Source of the DNA: Aristolochia californica | Lineage: Eukaryota > Streptophyta > Magnoliopsida > Piperales > Aristolochiaceae | Assembly: GCA_029961685.1 (NCBI GenBank) | Contig: JARWKL010000013.1 | Coordinates: 27,744,922 to 27,808,921 of the forward strand | Direction: 5' to 3' | DNA length: 64,000 nucleotides | Shown: positions 37,042-47,992 of the stretch, piece after piece | Layout of the letters: every line of letters begins with the position of its first letter | Numbering within the stretch: position 1 is the first letter of the stretch | The notes under the pieces: model-generated | Databases searched by the model: none | Seen by the model: only the letters and a program-made list of their open reading frames with translations | Told to the model about the DNA's origin: nothing | Made by a program: the position numbers and the translations under genes

Positions 37042-39404
37042 TTAAGACGTTAATGACAAACATATTATTTCCTATTATATGAAGTACAAAGAAGTATATT
37101 GAAAAGGTTATTTTTTGTTATTTTATACAAGGATAAAAAACGTAGTAGTGATGATGTATAATTTGTCATTTTTTATGTGTTAAGCAAGGTAGATGTATCA
37201 ATATCGAAGGCAACCTTTTTAAATTAGATATCCGTCGTGTATTTGATCATAATGACTTGTCTCAGGTTAGAAAAGTATTTAAGAAATGAGTTTTTGTATT
37301 ATTTATGATAGTAATATCCCAAATTTGGTGAAGTATAGCCAATACAATTACAATGAAATACGACACACAAGTATTCTCATTATTATTGTATGAAAATTGT
37401 ATTCTCATTATTAGTTGCCTAATGTTAGTAATAGTTCGCTCAAAGACAATTTAGTTATTTAATATAAAGGGTAGAATGAAAATTTTGGGTGCAAGGGTTA
37501 AGAGATATAATGGTTTCAGGGTAGCTTAGTCAAAGATAATGGTCATAGATTACAAAAAAAACTTGTAATCTTTATTTAAGGAGTTGAAATGAACCGAGCT
37601 CAAAAACCCTAAAGAAACGGGTTTTATCTTTGTTTTTCCTCTTCAAATTTGTGGCAAAGATACATTTCAATCTACTAGGAATTTTGCGCCATTAAACACA
37701 ATTTTTTTTTATTACAAATTGTGTCTTGAATAAAAACATTAAATTTACTTTCTAACACAAAACCCAACTTTTATTTTAATTTTTCTATGAAAAGATATTA
37801 GCTTTAGATGCAAACAAATATCAAGATCGAAACTAGTTCCACAATATTAGAAGGCAAAATGTGATTTTGACAAAGAGAACGACTACTTGCCGCTATCTCA
37901 CAACTTTATCGTTATAATAGACATATCGACCAAGAATTCTCAAATGTAATATCCCTTATCATCGTTTTTATACCATAGTGTTATGCTCCAAACGGGAAAT
38001 TCCACATTGAACCACCTAAGTCGAATCAAAATTTGAGCACATTTGGAACAAATTTGGGGGAACTAAAGGAAGGAGGAAGGGTTCATTTATAATAGAAGGG
38101 ACTAGTCTGACCGTATGAATCTAATGGAATTGTGAATGTAATTTTTTTGAGACATCTTCCTTGTTAGTGGCTTAATGAGACCTACACACAATGTACAAAG
38201 ATGAAGTGCATATCGTGACCAATCAGGAGCTTTGCTTGTTCCATTTCCGTGGCCAGCCACGCGGGCTTCAGAGTCAAAAGCCGCCTGCAATTTGCGAGTA
38301 TGATTCACGAGCCGGACTCGCCACGTCATTCATGGCGAAGATCGTCTCTCGCTGGCGAGATTGACAGAGAGAAAAAGGCCGCCGAACCCTAACTTTTACC
38401 TTTATTCCGACAAACTTCCGCACCTTTTCGCTCGCTCGTTCGGACGGGGAGACCGGGACATCTTCTCGGTAACCTCGCGCGAAGCTTTCAGTTCCGGTCG
38501 TGCTGCTGAGTGTCGGTCGGGTTTCTTTGTTTTTCAATCTTTTTCGTCTTCATCAACTGATCATCATTCTTGTTGTTGGCGTCGTGTTTTGGTGAAGAGG
38601 TTGGAGATTATCGGAGTGTTTTTTGTCTTTATCGTTATGTGCTGCTGTCGAGGATTGGGAGCAAGGAGCTTCTGTTTTTGTGGTAAGTTGAGCTGTTGAC
38701 TCTTCTTCTCCTTCTTCTTCACTTGTGTGCTCTGTTTCTATTTTCGGAGATTCAGTTCCCTGTGTTAGGTTGTTTAACTGTTGAATCCGATGGTAGTTTG
38801 ATTTCATTCGAGTAGGGCGTTTATAGATGAAGGAAGTCATTTCTGTGTTTTGGCGTGATTTTTGTGAGAAAGGTTCCTTTATGAAGTCGCTTTGATCGAA
38901 ATTGAAGTACGAGTCCATATGAATCGTGTGTCTCGCCGAGTAGGTTATGCAGACGTTTGGTCAACTGTTTCGAGAAGCGAGGAAATGTTTCAATTTTCTT
39001 GCTTGATCGAAGCAGCAGGATTTAGAAAACCGGAAACGTGAAATTTACGAAAGATTGTCTTATATCTCTCCCTCCTATTTCTGGATTTGTTTTTTTGAAA
39101 TTCTTTAATTCATTGCAAAACGCTAAACTTGCATAGATAGAATAGTCGAAGATGTCTATGTAAGAGGAGAAGAAAGTCTGTTCGCGGGTGATGAGATCGA
39201 ACTTGCTCAATTCTACTATGTTCCTTCGCAGGAAAAATGCCGATACCCTTTTGAAGAAGATGAAGTGTTGAAACCTGCTTATCAGGATCACTGATTCGGA
39301 TCCCGTTTTTGAAGTCTTCGTCCGGAGAAATTCTGAATTTCGACAAGTCGATCATTTCAGCAATTACTTGCAAATCAGAAGGAAATTAACTTTCTTCATC
39401 AAAG

Positions 39405-40486
39405 ATGGGATCTTTCAAGGGTCACATCCTTCCCGGAACTCTGTTTTTGCTGGTGGGAATCTGGCATATCTGGAGCGCAACGAGGAGATACGTTTCAGAC
39501 CCAAAATCCTTCCGAGTCAGAGCATGGAACCCAGTTTCCTGGTTCGGCGGACGAGTCAAATACCTGGAGCTGTACGTCGTGGCGATCGGGGCGTTCATCG
39601 ACATGTGTATTGAGCTGTTGTATTCGACCCATCTCAAATTTTTTGTCAATGGCGTTTTGAATCCATCACATATGAACGACTTCGAACACGCGGGAATGTT
39701 ACTGATGTTCTTCGTCTTCGGCGCGGTCGCTCTCCTCAGTGAGAAAACCAGGTGAGCCAGACAACCTTTTTTCTCTTTCCTCCCCCTCTTTTTTGTTTTA
39801 TTCTTTGAACTCCTTTTTGCCAATAATGCACAGCAGATTGGTTCAGAGGCTCCTTTTTTCACCGAATAATGATCTTCTGGCATATTCAGGCAGACAGTAC
39901 AAGAGGGAATTATGACTAGTTTCACTGGTTTTCTAACTTCCACACTCCTACTTAAATCGGATTATTATCTCTGTAATTCCAATTCTTCTCACCGTGCAGG
40001 GTTCTCTCACTACCAGAGGGAGCTATACCCCTGATGGCAGCCACAGCTTTCTGTGCTGAATATCTTCTCTTCTCTTTCCACTCGACAACCCACAAGGGTC
40101 TGGAAGGCTACTACCATCTCATCCTGGTTATCCTCATCGGCATGTGCATAATATCCGTCATCGCCGGGACGCTTGCCTCCGACAGTTTCGCCGTCGACTT
40201 GTGCGGCGGTATCTCCATCACCCTCCAGGGCATTTGGTTCTACCAGACGGCATTCACCCTCTACGGACCCATGATGCCCCGTGACTGCAAGCTAGACGTC
40301 AACGGAATCAAGTGCCGGTCTCCCAGTAGCGAGGTCCAGGGAGAACTCTGGGCTAACTTCCAGCTTTTCACCGCGGTGCTGATGGTCTTCGTCGCCGTTG
40401 TCGGCTCGTATGCTTTCGCCGCTGCCAGATACGGGCATTCGGAGCTGAAGAGCCAGCGGAGCACTGCTGAAGAGAATTTGGGGTAG
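39405..40486 (+). CDS. TMEM45-like (DUF716) multi-pass membrane protein
   Basis: Two exons (39405-39751, 40000-40486) join in frame to 277 residues. Several hydrophobic helices are spread through the protein, including [48 protein letters not shown] and [18 protein letters not shown]. Short conserved polar motifs include GHILPG at the N-terminus, MNDFEHAGM and EYLLFSFHS, and [14 protein letters not shown]; these mark the TMEM45/DUF716 family. Plant members are sometimes annotated as viral-response proteins; the biochemical function is not established. The start is the first ATG of the open frame and gives the family's usual [10 protein letters not shown] beginning. A long leader with an intron upstream is probable. 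Confidence 0.92.
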
Positions 40487-41599
40487 AAGGGTAGAAGCTG
40501 CGAGGTACATGCTTCCACCACACTCTTTTTCTCCATCTGATATCGTTCAGTACATCGTTTCTCCAGCTTTCGTCGAGCTCTGGCTGATTCTGCCATGGTT
40601 TCTCACAGCCTTTAGAACACCAAAAATAACATTACAAGTTTAATTACAGCTTTACCAATCCCACCCTTCTGTTGAAGTTTTAGGAAAAATGCTATTCTGA
40701 AGAACTATATGATAATCTTACATGATCAATATAATAATCTTATTGTTCTAATGGATCTGTTTAATTAGGAATAACTTTTTCAACACCAAAAAATATTATT
40801 ACTTCTCATCAAAGAAGAAAAAACATGTAATTGTTGTAAAGAATCTCATAATTTTACCTGATAAATGGAATAATATTATGGGTCTATTATTAATTGGTTA
40901 ATCTATTGAAAGTCGAGTTTGCGTCCATTTCTCACTTTCATTATAATCTTAGATCTAAATGTTCTATTCTTAACATTAGCTGTGGCTTTTATATATATGA
41001 ACAATTTCTGATAGATATAGGTCAGGATCTTTCTTGTGATAGTAATTGAATAAGTTTTCCAAATCTTTACCTGCTTTCCTACATTTCTGTTTTTTCTATT
41101 GGAGAAAAGGGAAGAATGGAAAGCAAGACATGCTTTTTGGAGAAGCTTATGATGTAGACTGAAAAGTAACGTTGGCATCATCTTTCATGAGCAAAGCCTT
41201 TTCGTGTATAACGAGAGCCTTCTTTCTCTGCTAATCGCAGGCTTTCTTGGACATCAATCATGGATATGCTTCCACATGTTTCATTGATAGCAGTCGGCAG
41301 TGTAGTGTGGTGATTACCAGATGAAGACGCATCGTTTTCATGGTGTCCGCTGTCTCTCAAAGAGAGAAAAAGCAGAGGCAGTGACAACCACTAAGCCCCC
41401 CATTTGCCCATTTCGTATTCTTTGTTAAGGTTCTTCGTGCTGGCAACACTTTTCTTTGTAAAGAATAGGATCCGATATGCAAAACTGTTTTTCACTTCAA
41501 TTTAATTTTTGCTATAGATTCAATTTCTATGAGTTTCCTTTGACTCGACCAACCAAATTCAAGCAACCTAATCTTGCTAGTATCAGATGAAATACTGGT
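40487..41599. other. 3' UTR and spacer after the TMEM45-like gene
   Basis: AT-rich sequence without a recognisable gene. Short minus-strand frames at 40903-41387 show no domain. Confidence 0.45.
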
Positions 41600-42250
41600 T
41601 GAAAGCTGAGATCAGAGAAACTGAGTTGGGACAGTGGATGAAACAATGAGATATCGCTGGCCAGTCCCATCATTTCTTAACATATCAGAGAGTCCATCAG
41701 TCATCCATAATATATTCAATGATGCCAAGAGGCCCTGAATAGGTGAATAGAATTCTCCTTTCACAGTTCCAAAAAACTCACCCTCATACAGCAACAAATG
41801 GATTTTCTTCAGGAATTCCATCAAATTTCAATTCAAGAGAGTAAACCACCAAAGGAATCCAATGAAGTATAGAACGATGTCTAGGGCATTCCTCCACACC
41901 ATTCTGACAAGAACACCCAAAAATTTCTTGAACTATCTGAAGTTCCCAACAATGATAAAACAAGGTGAATAAGTTTCCCAATAAAACTGTCAAAACAAGT
42001 TTGCTTATTAGACATCACCCAGCGATTCCACCCTTTCAAATGAATCAAATGACCGATTGTCCATATCATCTCTTTGAATAGCAGGACTCCAATTTAGACC
42101 AAGGGGCAATCCAGAAGGCAGTAATCAAAATTTTCATCATCCACACAACCTACAAGTAAAGTACACAGCCATTCCCTTCTAGCAAGATTATCAGCAGTAA
42201 GAATTCTACAGCCAGGAGTAATCCAGATAAACAAAAGAACATACTCCACT
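41600..42250 (-). mobile_element. Decayed LINE (non-LTR retrotransposon) 3' fragment
   Basis: On the minus strand, broken frames read LTADNLARREW followed by a Cys-containing stretch and CLLDCPL, resembling the reverse-transcriptase zinc-binding region (ILT-DNL-RRGW...C..C...H...C) of plant LINEs. Further on, GFLWWFTLLN, a stop and FLKKIH resemble the W--W-ERN-RIF block. Stops and frameshifts interrupt the frame. This is motif-level similarity only. Confidence 0.4.
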
Positions 42251-43104
42251 TATACAACAACAAAATTCCTAATCAGTTTAATAGCTAGTACAAAGTTCTC
42301 ATGGAGAAATGACAAGGGTTATGGTCAGGAAAACTCAAAAAGATTATCTCTGTTTTCATTTTGCAACAACATGATCCTAAGTTCAGGAACGAGATGCATC
42401 GATCAGGTTAAAAAATGTAAATCATTTTCATTTTCCTAGGGCATAAAAACACAATTTTGTCATGAAAAAGACAGCCATCAGATTTAACGGCTTGAAAACT
42501 AAGGAAACGCACCGATTCTGTTCTGCATGATGGTCTGCAAAAAAATAAGAATAACTTTTTTTTTAAAGAAATAAGAAGATAATCGTTCTTCTGCTATGTA
42601 GGGGTGGCTTCGAACCGAGCCGGCTCACGAGCGGCTCGAGTTCGACTCGGTTCGATTCGTTATCAATCGAGCTCGAGCTCTGAAATTGGCTCATTTACCT
42701 TAATGAGCCGAGCTCGACCGAAGCCAGGTTCAGTTCGTCAGCTCGTGAGCCGGCTCAAAGTGAGTCGGGATCGGTATCGGGTCGGGAGCGGGGGAGTGTG
42801 AGCGAGAGGGAGGGGGGGAAATTTTTTTCCTCCCCTCGTCACCGCCGAGCCCATCCCGTCGGCTGTTTTCGTCGCCTCTACCGTCGTCGATAGTTGCTCG
42901 CGGCCGCCTCAGTGGCCGTCCATTCGATTTCTTCCTCTCCTCGTCGTCGCCTCTGTTTTCGTCGTCACCGCCGTCGCAGCCATCATCCCCGACGACAGGT
43001 CCTCCCCAGCGTCGTAACCCCCTTCCCTCTGCGTCGTCTCGACTCTCAGCGGAAAACCTGAACCAGTAAGTTCGGGGGAAAAATAATCTCTCCCCTCCCC
43101 CACG

Positions 43105-44395
43105 TGAAGATGATCTCGCACGTGTGAGATCATAAAGTAAAAAAAAAAAAAAATTCCTTAAACTCTCCTTCCTCATAGCTCTTGAAAAAATTAAAAATAC
43201 ATTTTATAGAAATAAGTTTCTATGAACTATTAGTATCTCATTTTTTTTAAACATTTTCTAATTAAAAATTCTTATTAAAAATCATATAATTTTCTAAGTA
43301 AGATTTTCCTACCAAGATGGGGTAGAAAACTGTATAGAAAATTTTTGAATAAGTATTTAACAGTTGATATTGTAATACTTTTAGCATGAAGCAATTTTCA
43401 TTGGAATTTTTTTTTAACATTTTATTTGTTAAAAATTTATCGATAAGTATAATAATATATTAGATTGATTATTAATCTTTATTTATTTCCCTATAAGAGG
43501 CAATAAAGGGTCATTTAACTTTCCTAAGAAAAATTTAAAATATTTCTTGTAATTTTCTAATAAGTCACTAATAGTAATAGGAATTTATTTAAAGGTTTTT
43601 TTTTTGGGAATATGTATCATAGAAAAAATATTTCTAGTTTTTCCTAGAATGTAAATTTTCATCTAGGGGCACTAAGGAGGTCATAGTAAATTTATGGCCA
43701 GATTACAAGATAGACAACAGTTGGAGTAAAAATGATTAATATTGATACATTTTAATCCATTATTGAAATTCAATCCTGAACCTCCCCTATCAGTATTTTT
43801 TTTTAAATGTATGCATAATTTTATATATAATTTATTCAAAGCCACCCCTACACGCGAGATCATAAACAAGGAAAAAAAAAACTCTTTGTCCCTTCCTCAT
43901 GGCTCTTGAAGAAATTAAAAAGATATTTTAGTAGAAATACATTCTAGAGACTATTATTGGTTTTTTTTCAATAAATGTTGAAAAGACATTTTAGTAGAAA
44001 TATAGGGACAATTAGTGCCTCGTTTTTTTTGAAAATATTTTTCTAATTATAAATTCTTGTTAAAAAATCATATAATTTTCTAAGTAAGATTTTCTTGCTA
44101 ACATGGGCTAGGAAACCGTATAGAAAAATTTTGAATAAGTATTTGACAGTTGATGATATAATCCTTTTAGCATGAGGCTATTTTCATAGCAATTTTGTAT
44201 TTGACATTTTATTTGATTAAATTTTTATCAATAAGTATAATAATATATTAGATTAATTATTAATTATTATTTATTTCCTTAGAAAAGGTAATAAGAGGTC
44301 CATTTAACTTTCCTAAGAAAAATTTAAAATATTTCTTTTAATTTTCTAGTAAGTCTCTAATAGTAATAGGATTTTATTTAAAGGATTTATAGTTT
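43105..44395 (+). repeat. Pair of about 500-bp direct repeats
   Basis: 43105-43600 and 43851-44395 share long blocks such as CATATAATTTTCTAAGTAAG, TTTTGAATAAGTATTT and AAGTATAATAATATATTAGA. Indels and substitutions distinguish the copies, one of which has a roughly 75-base internal expansion (about 43930-44010). About 250 bases separate them. Confidence 0.85.
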
Positions 44396-44479
44396 TTATT
44401 TGGGTGATTGTAAATTGATAGTGATATTTCATTTCATTTTGTTGTGTTTGATTATTGTATAGAGTTTATTCATAATGTT

Positions 44480-44790
44480 ATGTAGTGTATGGAGTGTTTA
44501 GACTATTTTATGGAGTGTATGGAGTGTATAAACAATTTCATGGAATATTTATGGAATGTATAGACAATTTTATGGAGTATTTATGCAGGTATTATGTATA
44601 TAGATTATGCCGAATTTTAAGTAGAAGTCATGCCGAATTTTATATAAGTATTATATACATAGATTATGCTTAATTTTAAGTAGAGGTCATGCCCAATCTT
44701 ATACATGTATTATATATATATAGGTTATACCCAATTTTATGTCGAGGTCATACCCGATTTTATGTAAAATATATGCATAATTTTATATAA
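44480..44790 (+). repeat. Minisatellite-like tracts (TGGAGTGTA and ATTATG...GCCGAATTTTA units)
   Basis: 44480-44580 repeats ATGGAGTGTATGGAGTGTA-type words. 44590-44790 repeats a roughly 55-65-base unit containing GATTATGCCGAATTTTAAGT and AGGTCATGCCCAAT, about three and a half imperfect copies. Confidence 0.75.
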
Positions 44791-44994
44791 ATTTATTTTA
44801 TATTTTTTTTTGAAAAGTTTTAAATATATGTAGAAGCTCGAGCTCGGCTCAAATTCGGTTAAAATTTTTGGGTTCGAGCTCGATAAAAATTTTATGCTCG
44901 AGACGAGGTTCGGCTCGAAGCTCGGCTCGAAATATTTAAATCAAGCTCGGCTCGAACATAGGCAGGTTCGGGCTCAGCATAATGGTCTGCTAAA

Positions 44995-45826
44995 ACAAGA
45001 AAAAGATTGTGACAAGCCAATGACATCTAAAGGATTAACATAATCATTCTTCACATTTAAGCATTGTTGTAGGTGTACATTCGAAGACTTATAAAAAACA
45101 TTCCACAATCAGTCGCTTGGATATCAAACAGTTAAAAATGGTAGAGAGAGAAAAATGAGTGTAATCTGACTCCCAAAAGAACAGATACAAACAAGTACTT
45201 TAATCTCCTGTCCACTCCAGGAAAATGCAGATTACAGTATGAAGTACTATGTTGTTGTGGCTAGCAAGTGTAGCCTTAGCTTTGCACTCTTTGCTGACTA
45301 CATTATCTGCACCATACAAGCATAACAAATGCTACAAAAAAAAGAAAAAAATATGTACACAAGAACCAACTTGCTATTTTGGGTGTTCAAACCATCTATA
45401 TGAACATAAAGTCATAGCCATAGAATTATAGAATTTCATGATTAATTGTTAAAAAGTGAATAGATCTAATTTGAGAAGAGAAGTGCATCATACAAGCACT
45501 TACATGCTATACACGCCAAGGTTGTGTAAAATCAAAAACCACCATCATGAGAAATTTTAAAGATTTCCTTATCTGATATTTTTTAAAAACATTCATGTGT
45601 GAGGGCAAAATCCCCAGAAAGAGGTTATCAAACATCATATGCCCAGGAGAAAAGCAATCAAAGCATGCAACATAGTCTTTAAGGATTTTTATATTATATA
45701 CACAAGCTACATGCACTGACTACCATGACATTTCCAAAAAACAAAGGCATACAACCTTAACATGTCAAAGTAAAAGTATTAACAGAAAAACTGAAGTTAT
45801 AGTTGCATCTAAACATTAGTCTAAAT
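44995..45826. other. Spacer / 3' region of the FAR1-related gene
   Basis: AT-rich with no recognisable gene. The part nearest 45826 is probably the 3' UTR of the minus-strand FAR1-related gene. Confidence 0.45.
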
Positions 45827-47992
45827 CTAGGAAAGCCAGGAGTGCCACTGGCGAGAATCCTGAGGAATTATTTGACTCATGCTGGTCTCTGGTTCATTTT
45901 GTATGCTTAGCATCTCTCCCTGACCATTACCAGATGGAGTGACCAATTGTGAAGCTCTTGCAGCCTTTTTATTCACAATTTTCTCCCATGCTTCTCGGAG
46001 AGCTCGTGCTGCCACATCATAAGTCTCAACAGAGGTGGCTCCTTCCTCCACACATCTGATAGCCTGCTTGCATAAGTTATTGAATCGTAAGGTCACTGAC
46101 TCACGACAATTTGCCTGCATTACAACTCCACGTTCATCCAATACGACTCCACTTTTAGCTTCTCTTGTCCATCTTGTTAAGATGTAATGGGGTGGAAGGG
46201 TCATAATATTCAAGGTTGTAAAGACCTTTAAGACATGCCTACAAAGAATACCCACAACCTCAAACATGTGGCAGCTACAACTTGCCCTCAGCTCAGCTGC
46301 ATTAAATGTTACCGACTCTCCCTTCTTTTGTTCCTCAAATCTTGCCACAGCATAGGTGCTCATCACCCCAAACTCCTTAACTTTGTTTGCAACAAATCCA
46401 AGGCTCTCAAATATCTCTTCTTGAAATTTCGAGAACATTGTTCGTGTAAAGATGTCTGCAACTTGCTTCTCAATTGGCAACTTTGTCTTCAGGGTTGGCT
46501 TTGAGTGCATTGTTAGAACATCTTCCTCCAGCTCCTTTGCATACAAGCTGTCTAGAGCTTTTTCATATAATGTCACAAACTCTTGCAAAGTGGTGCTGGA
46601 ATTCACATATCCATCAAAAAACACATTTATGCTTTCTGTTCGTTGGGCAGTATATATTTCTGCACAAAAAATGTCCTGCAAATAAACAGGAACCCATTTA
46701 TGGCGAACATTATATAATGATTGAAGCCACATGTCTTCCCCAATCCCATATCTTTCCATCAATGACAACCAACAGGACTCAAACTCTGGTATAGATTCAC
46801 TTAGATCAATACATTTCTTGAATTCTGCCTGAAAGGTAGGATTTCCTTGATAAAGGTGAGCAAAATGCTTCTGTGCTTTATTTAGAATGTGACACTTACA
46901 AAAACAGTGGCGTGTCTTTGGGAACACCTGCACAACTGCTGCTTCTATAGCCACATCATGGTCAGTAATTATTAAAATTGGATGGTGCCTAAACGTAGAC
47001 TCAAGCCATGTCTTAAAAAGCCAAACAAAAGAAGATTCAGTATCATCTAAAAGTAATGCACAGCCAAACAATGTTGATTGCTGGTGATGGTTTATGCCAG
47101 AGAATATAGCAAATGGCATCTCATATCGGCTCGTCCTATATGTCGTGTCAACATAAACCACATCGCCGAAATAATTGCAAGCCATCCTTGACCTAGTGTC
47201 AGCCCAAAATATACTACACAGGTTTTGATCCTCATCAATTTGTATTCCATAATAGAAGGAAGGGTTCTCAGATTTCATACGCCTGAAATAGTCAAGGACG
47301 TTCTGGGCATCCTTCCCCAGGCTCATCTTTCTCTTACGAAGAGTTTGAACATGACTTCTCCCCTCCTGCTCACCAAATCCAAAATTTCCAATTCCATCAC
47401 CTTCAGAACCGAAAACAATTCTGCCACTTCCTGGTCTGGAAGCATCAAATGAATTAGCAAGGTTTCGTGATGCATCGGTTGCATTTCTGTGGGACCTTAA
47501 CGAAAGAACCTGAATAGGATCCAGTAGAGCATGATTGTGCTCTTTCACAAACTTTGTGACAACCCACTTCCCAAAATCATTCTTTTTCACCAAAATCATT
47601 GCCTCACAGCCTTCTCTTGTTACTGCCCGCGGCCGTTTAACCCTATTAACATTATTTTCATGTTTTTTCAGACGATAACCCTCTTTGCAGCAAACAAATC
47701 TGCGAGCAATATTAGTCCCATCTTTTCTTGATCGACGATTCCTACTCACACGACTACCAAAACCAACACGCCTACCATATGCATTATAGAATATCTTTGC
47801 TGCTTCCTCGGACTCAAACTCCATTCCAACATATGGCTCTAAATTCCCATCCCTGTCGGAGATGTCAGCCATTTCACACTCCACAACCATATGAGGCTGG
47901 GCATCAGGTGCCAGGAAACCCTCAGGCGTCTCATTCAGAGAGCTCATCTGAGATTCCACCAATGAACTCTCACGGTTTTGGGTGTTTTCCAT
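45827..47992 (-). CDS. FRS: FAR1-related sequence (FRS) protein, MULE-transposase-derived
   Basis: Nuclear DNA-binding protein of the FHY3/FAR1 family, domesticated from Mutator-like transposases; the founding members act in phytochrome A signalling. One uninterrupted exon codes 721 residues. An N-terminal FAR1 zinc domain spans residues about 56-157, with RRFVCCKEGYR, REGCEAMI and VKEHNHALL carrying the metal ligands. A MULE transposase core covers about 277-375, with YVDTTYRTSRY and ITDHDVAI. A SWIM zinc finger has C572, C574, C584 and H586 (CSCHMFEVVGILCRH). The ATG at 47992 is the first in-frame Met; the triplet at the upstream edge of the open frame is TTG. A leader exon upstream is possible. 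The open frame is complete, unlike a decayed transposon, which supports a host gene. The exact FRS member is not assigned. Confidence 0.94.
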   Translation of the reverse strand: MENTQNRESSLVESQMSSLNETPEGFLAPDAQPHMVVECEMADISDRDGNLEPYVGMEFESEEAAKIFYNAYGRRVGFGSRVSRNRRSRKDGTNIARRFVCCKEGYRLKKHENNVNRVKRPRAVTREGCEAMILVKKNDFGKWVVTKFVKEHNHALLDPIQVLSLRSHRNATDASRNLANSFDASRPGSGRIVFGSEGDGIGNFGFGEQEGRSHVQTLRKRKMSLGKDAQNVLDYFRRMKSENPSFYYGIQIDEDQNLCSIFWADTRSRMACNYFGDVVYVDTTYRTSRYEMPFAIFSGINHHQQSTLFGCALLLDDTESSFVWLFKTWLESTFRHHPILIITDHDVAIEAAVVQVFPKTRHCFCKCHILNKAQKHFAHLYQGNPTFQAEFKKCIDLSESIPEFESCWLSLMERYGIGEDMWLQSLYNVRHKWVPVYLQDIFCAEIYTAQRTESINVFFDGYVNSSTTLQEFVTLYEKALDSLYAKELEEDVLTMHSKPTLKTKLPIEKQVADIFTRTMFSKFQEEIFESLGFVANKVKEFGVMSTYAVARFEEQKKGESVTFNAAELRASCSCHMFEVVGILCRHVLKVFTTLNIMTLPPHYILTRWTREAKSGVVLDERGVVMQANCRESVTLRFNNLCKQAIRCVEEGATSVETYDVAARALREAWEKIVNKKAARASQLVTPSGNGQGEMLSIQNEPETSMSQIIPQDSRQWHSWLS

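Larger units (their letters stand above)
35947..39404. other. Intergenic region between EF-hand paralogue 2 and the TMEM45-like gene
   Basis: About 3.4 kb without a supported coding exon. It contains an LTR-retroelement primer-site remnant (36805) and a telomere-like run (37016), both listed. AT-rich spacer fills 37050-38000. From about 38270 GC content rises. A GTAAGTTG donor at about 38682 suggests a leader exon and intron for the gene starting at 39405. Confidence 0.5.
42524..45000. mobile_element. Composite non-autonomous repeat with GAGCTCGAGCTCG-type ends
   Basis: The left end (42600-42770) and right end (44830-44975) carry inverted, related GAGCCGAGCTCGA-rich sequence typical of non-autonomous plant DNA elements. 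The left terminus is AGGGGTGGC, and an inverted CCACCCCT also occurs inside at 43844. The body contains a GC-rich block (42780-43060) and a 500-bp direct repeat (43105-43600 vs 43851-44395). Imperfect 25-27-bp direct repeats (GCAT-ATGGTCTGC) lie just outside at 42524 and 44976. No transposase frame is present. The class is uncertain (hAT or Mutator-like). Confidence 0.6.

Noticed and set aside
38274..38918. Overlapping open frames on both strands before the TMEM45-like gene
   Set aside because: They have no domain, Ser-rich low-complexity content, and lie in the likely leader and promoter of the gene at 39405.
42730..43176. Minus-strand open frame of 148 codons rich in Arg, Asp and Gly
   Set aside because: It falls wholly inside a repeat element, has low-complexity composition and matches no family. 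It is noted only as a possible captured fragment.
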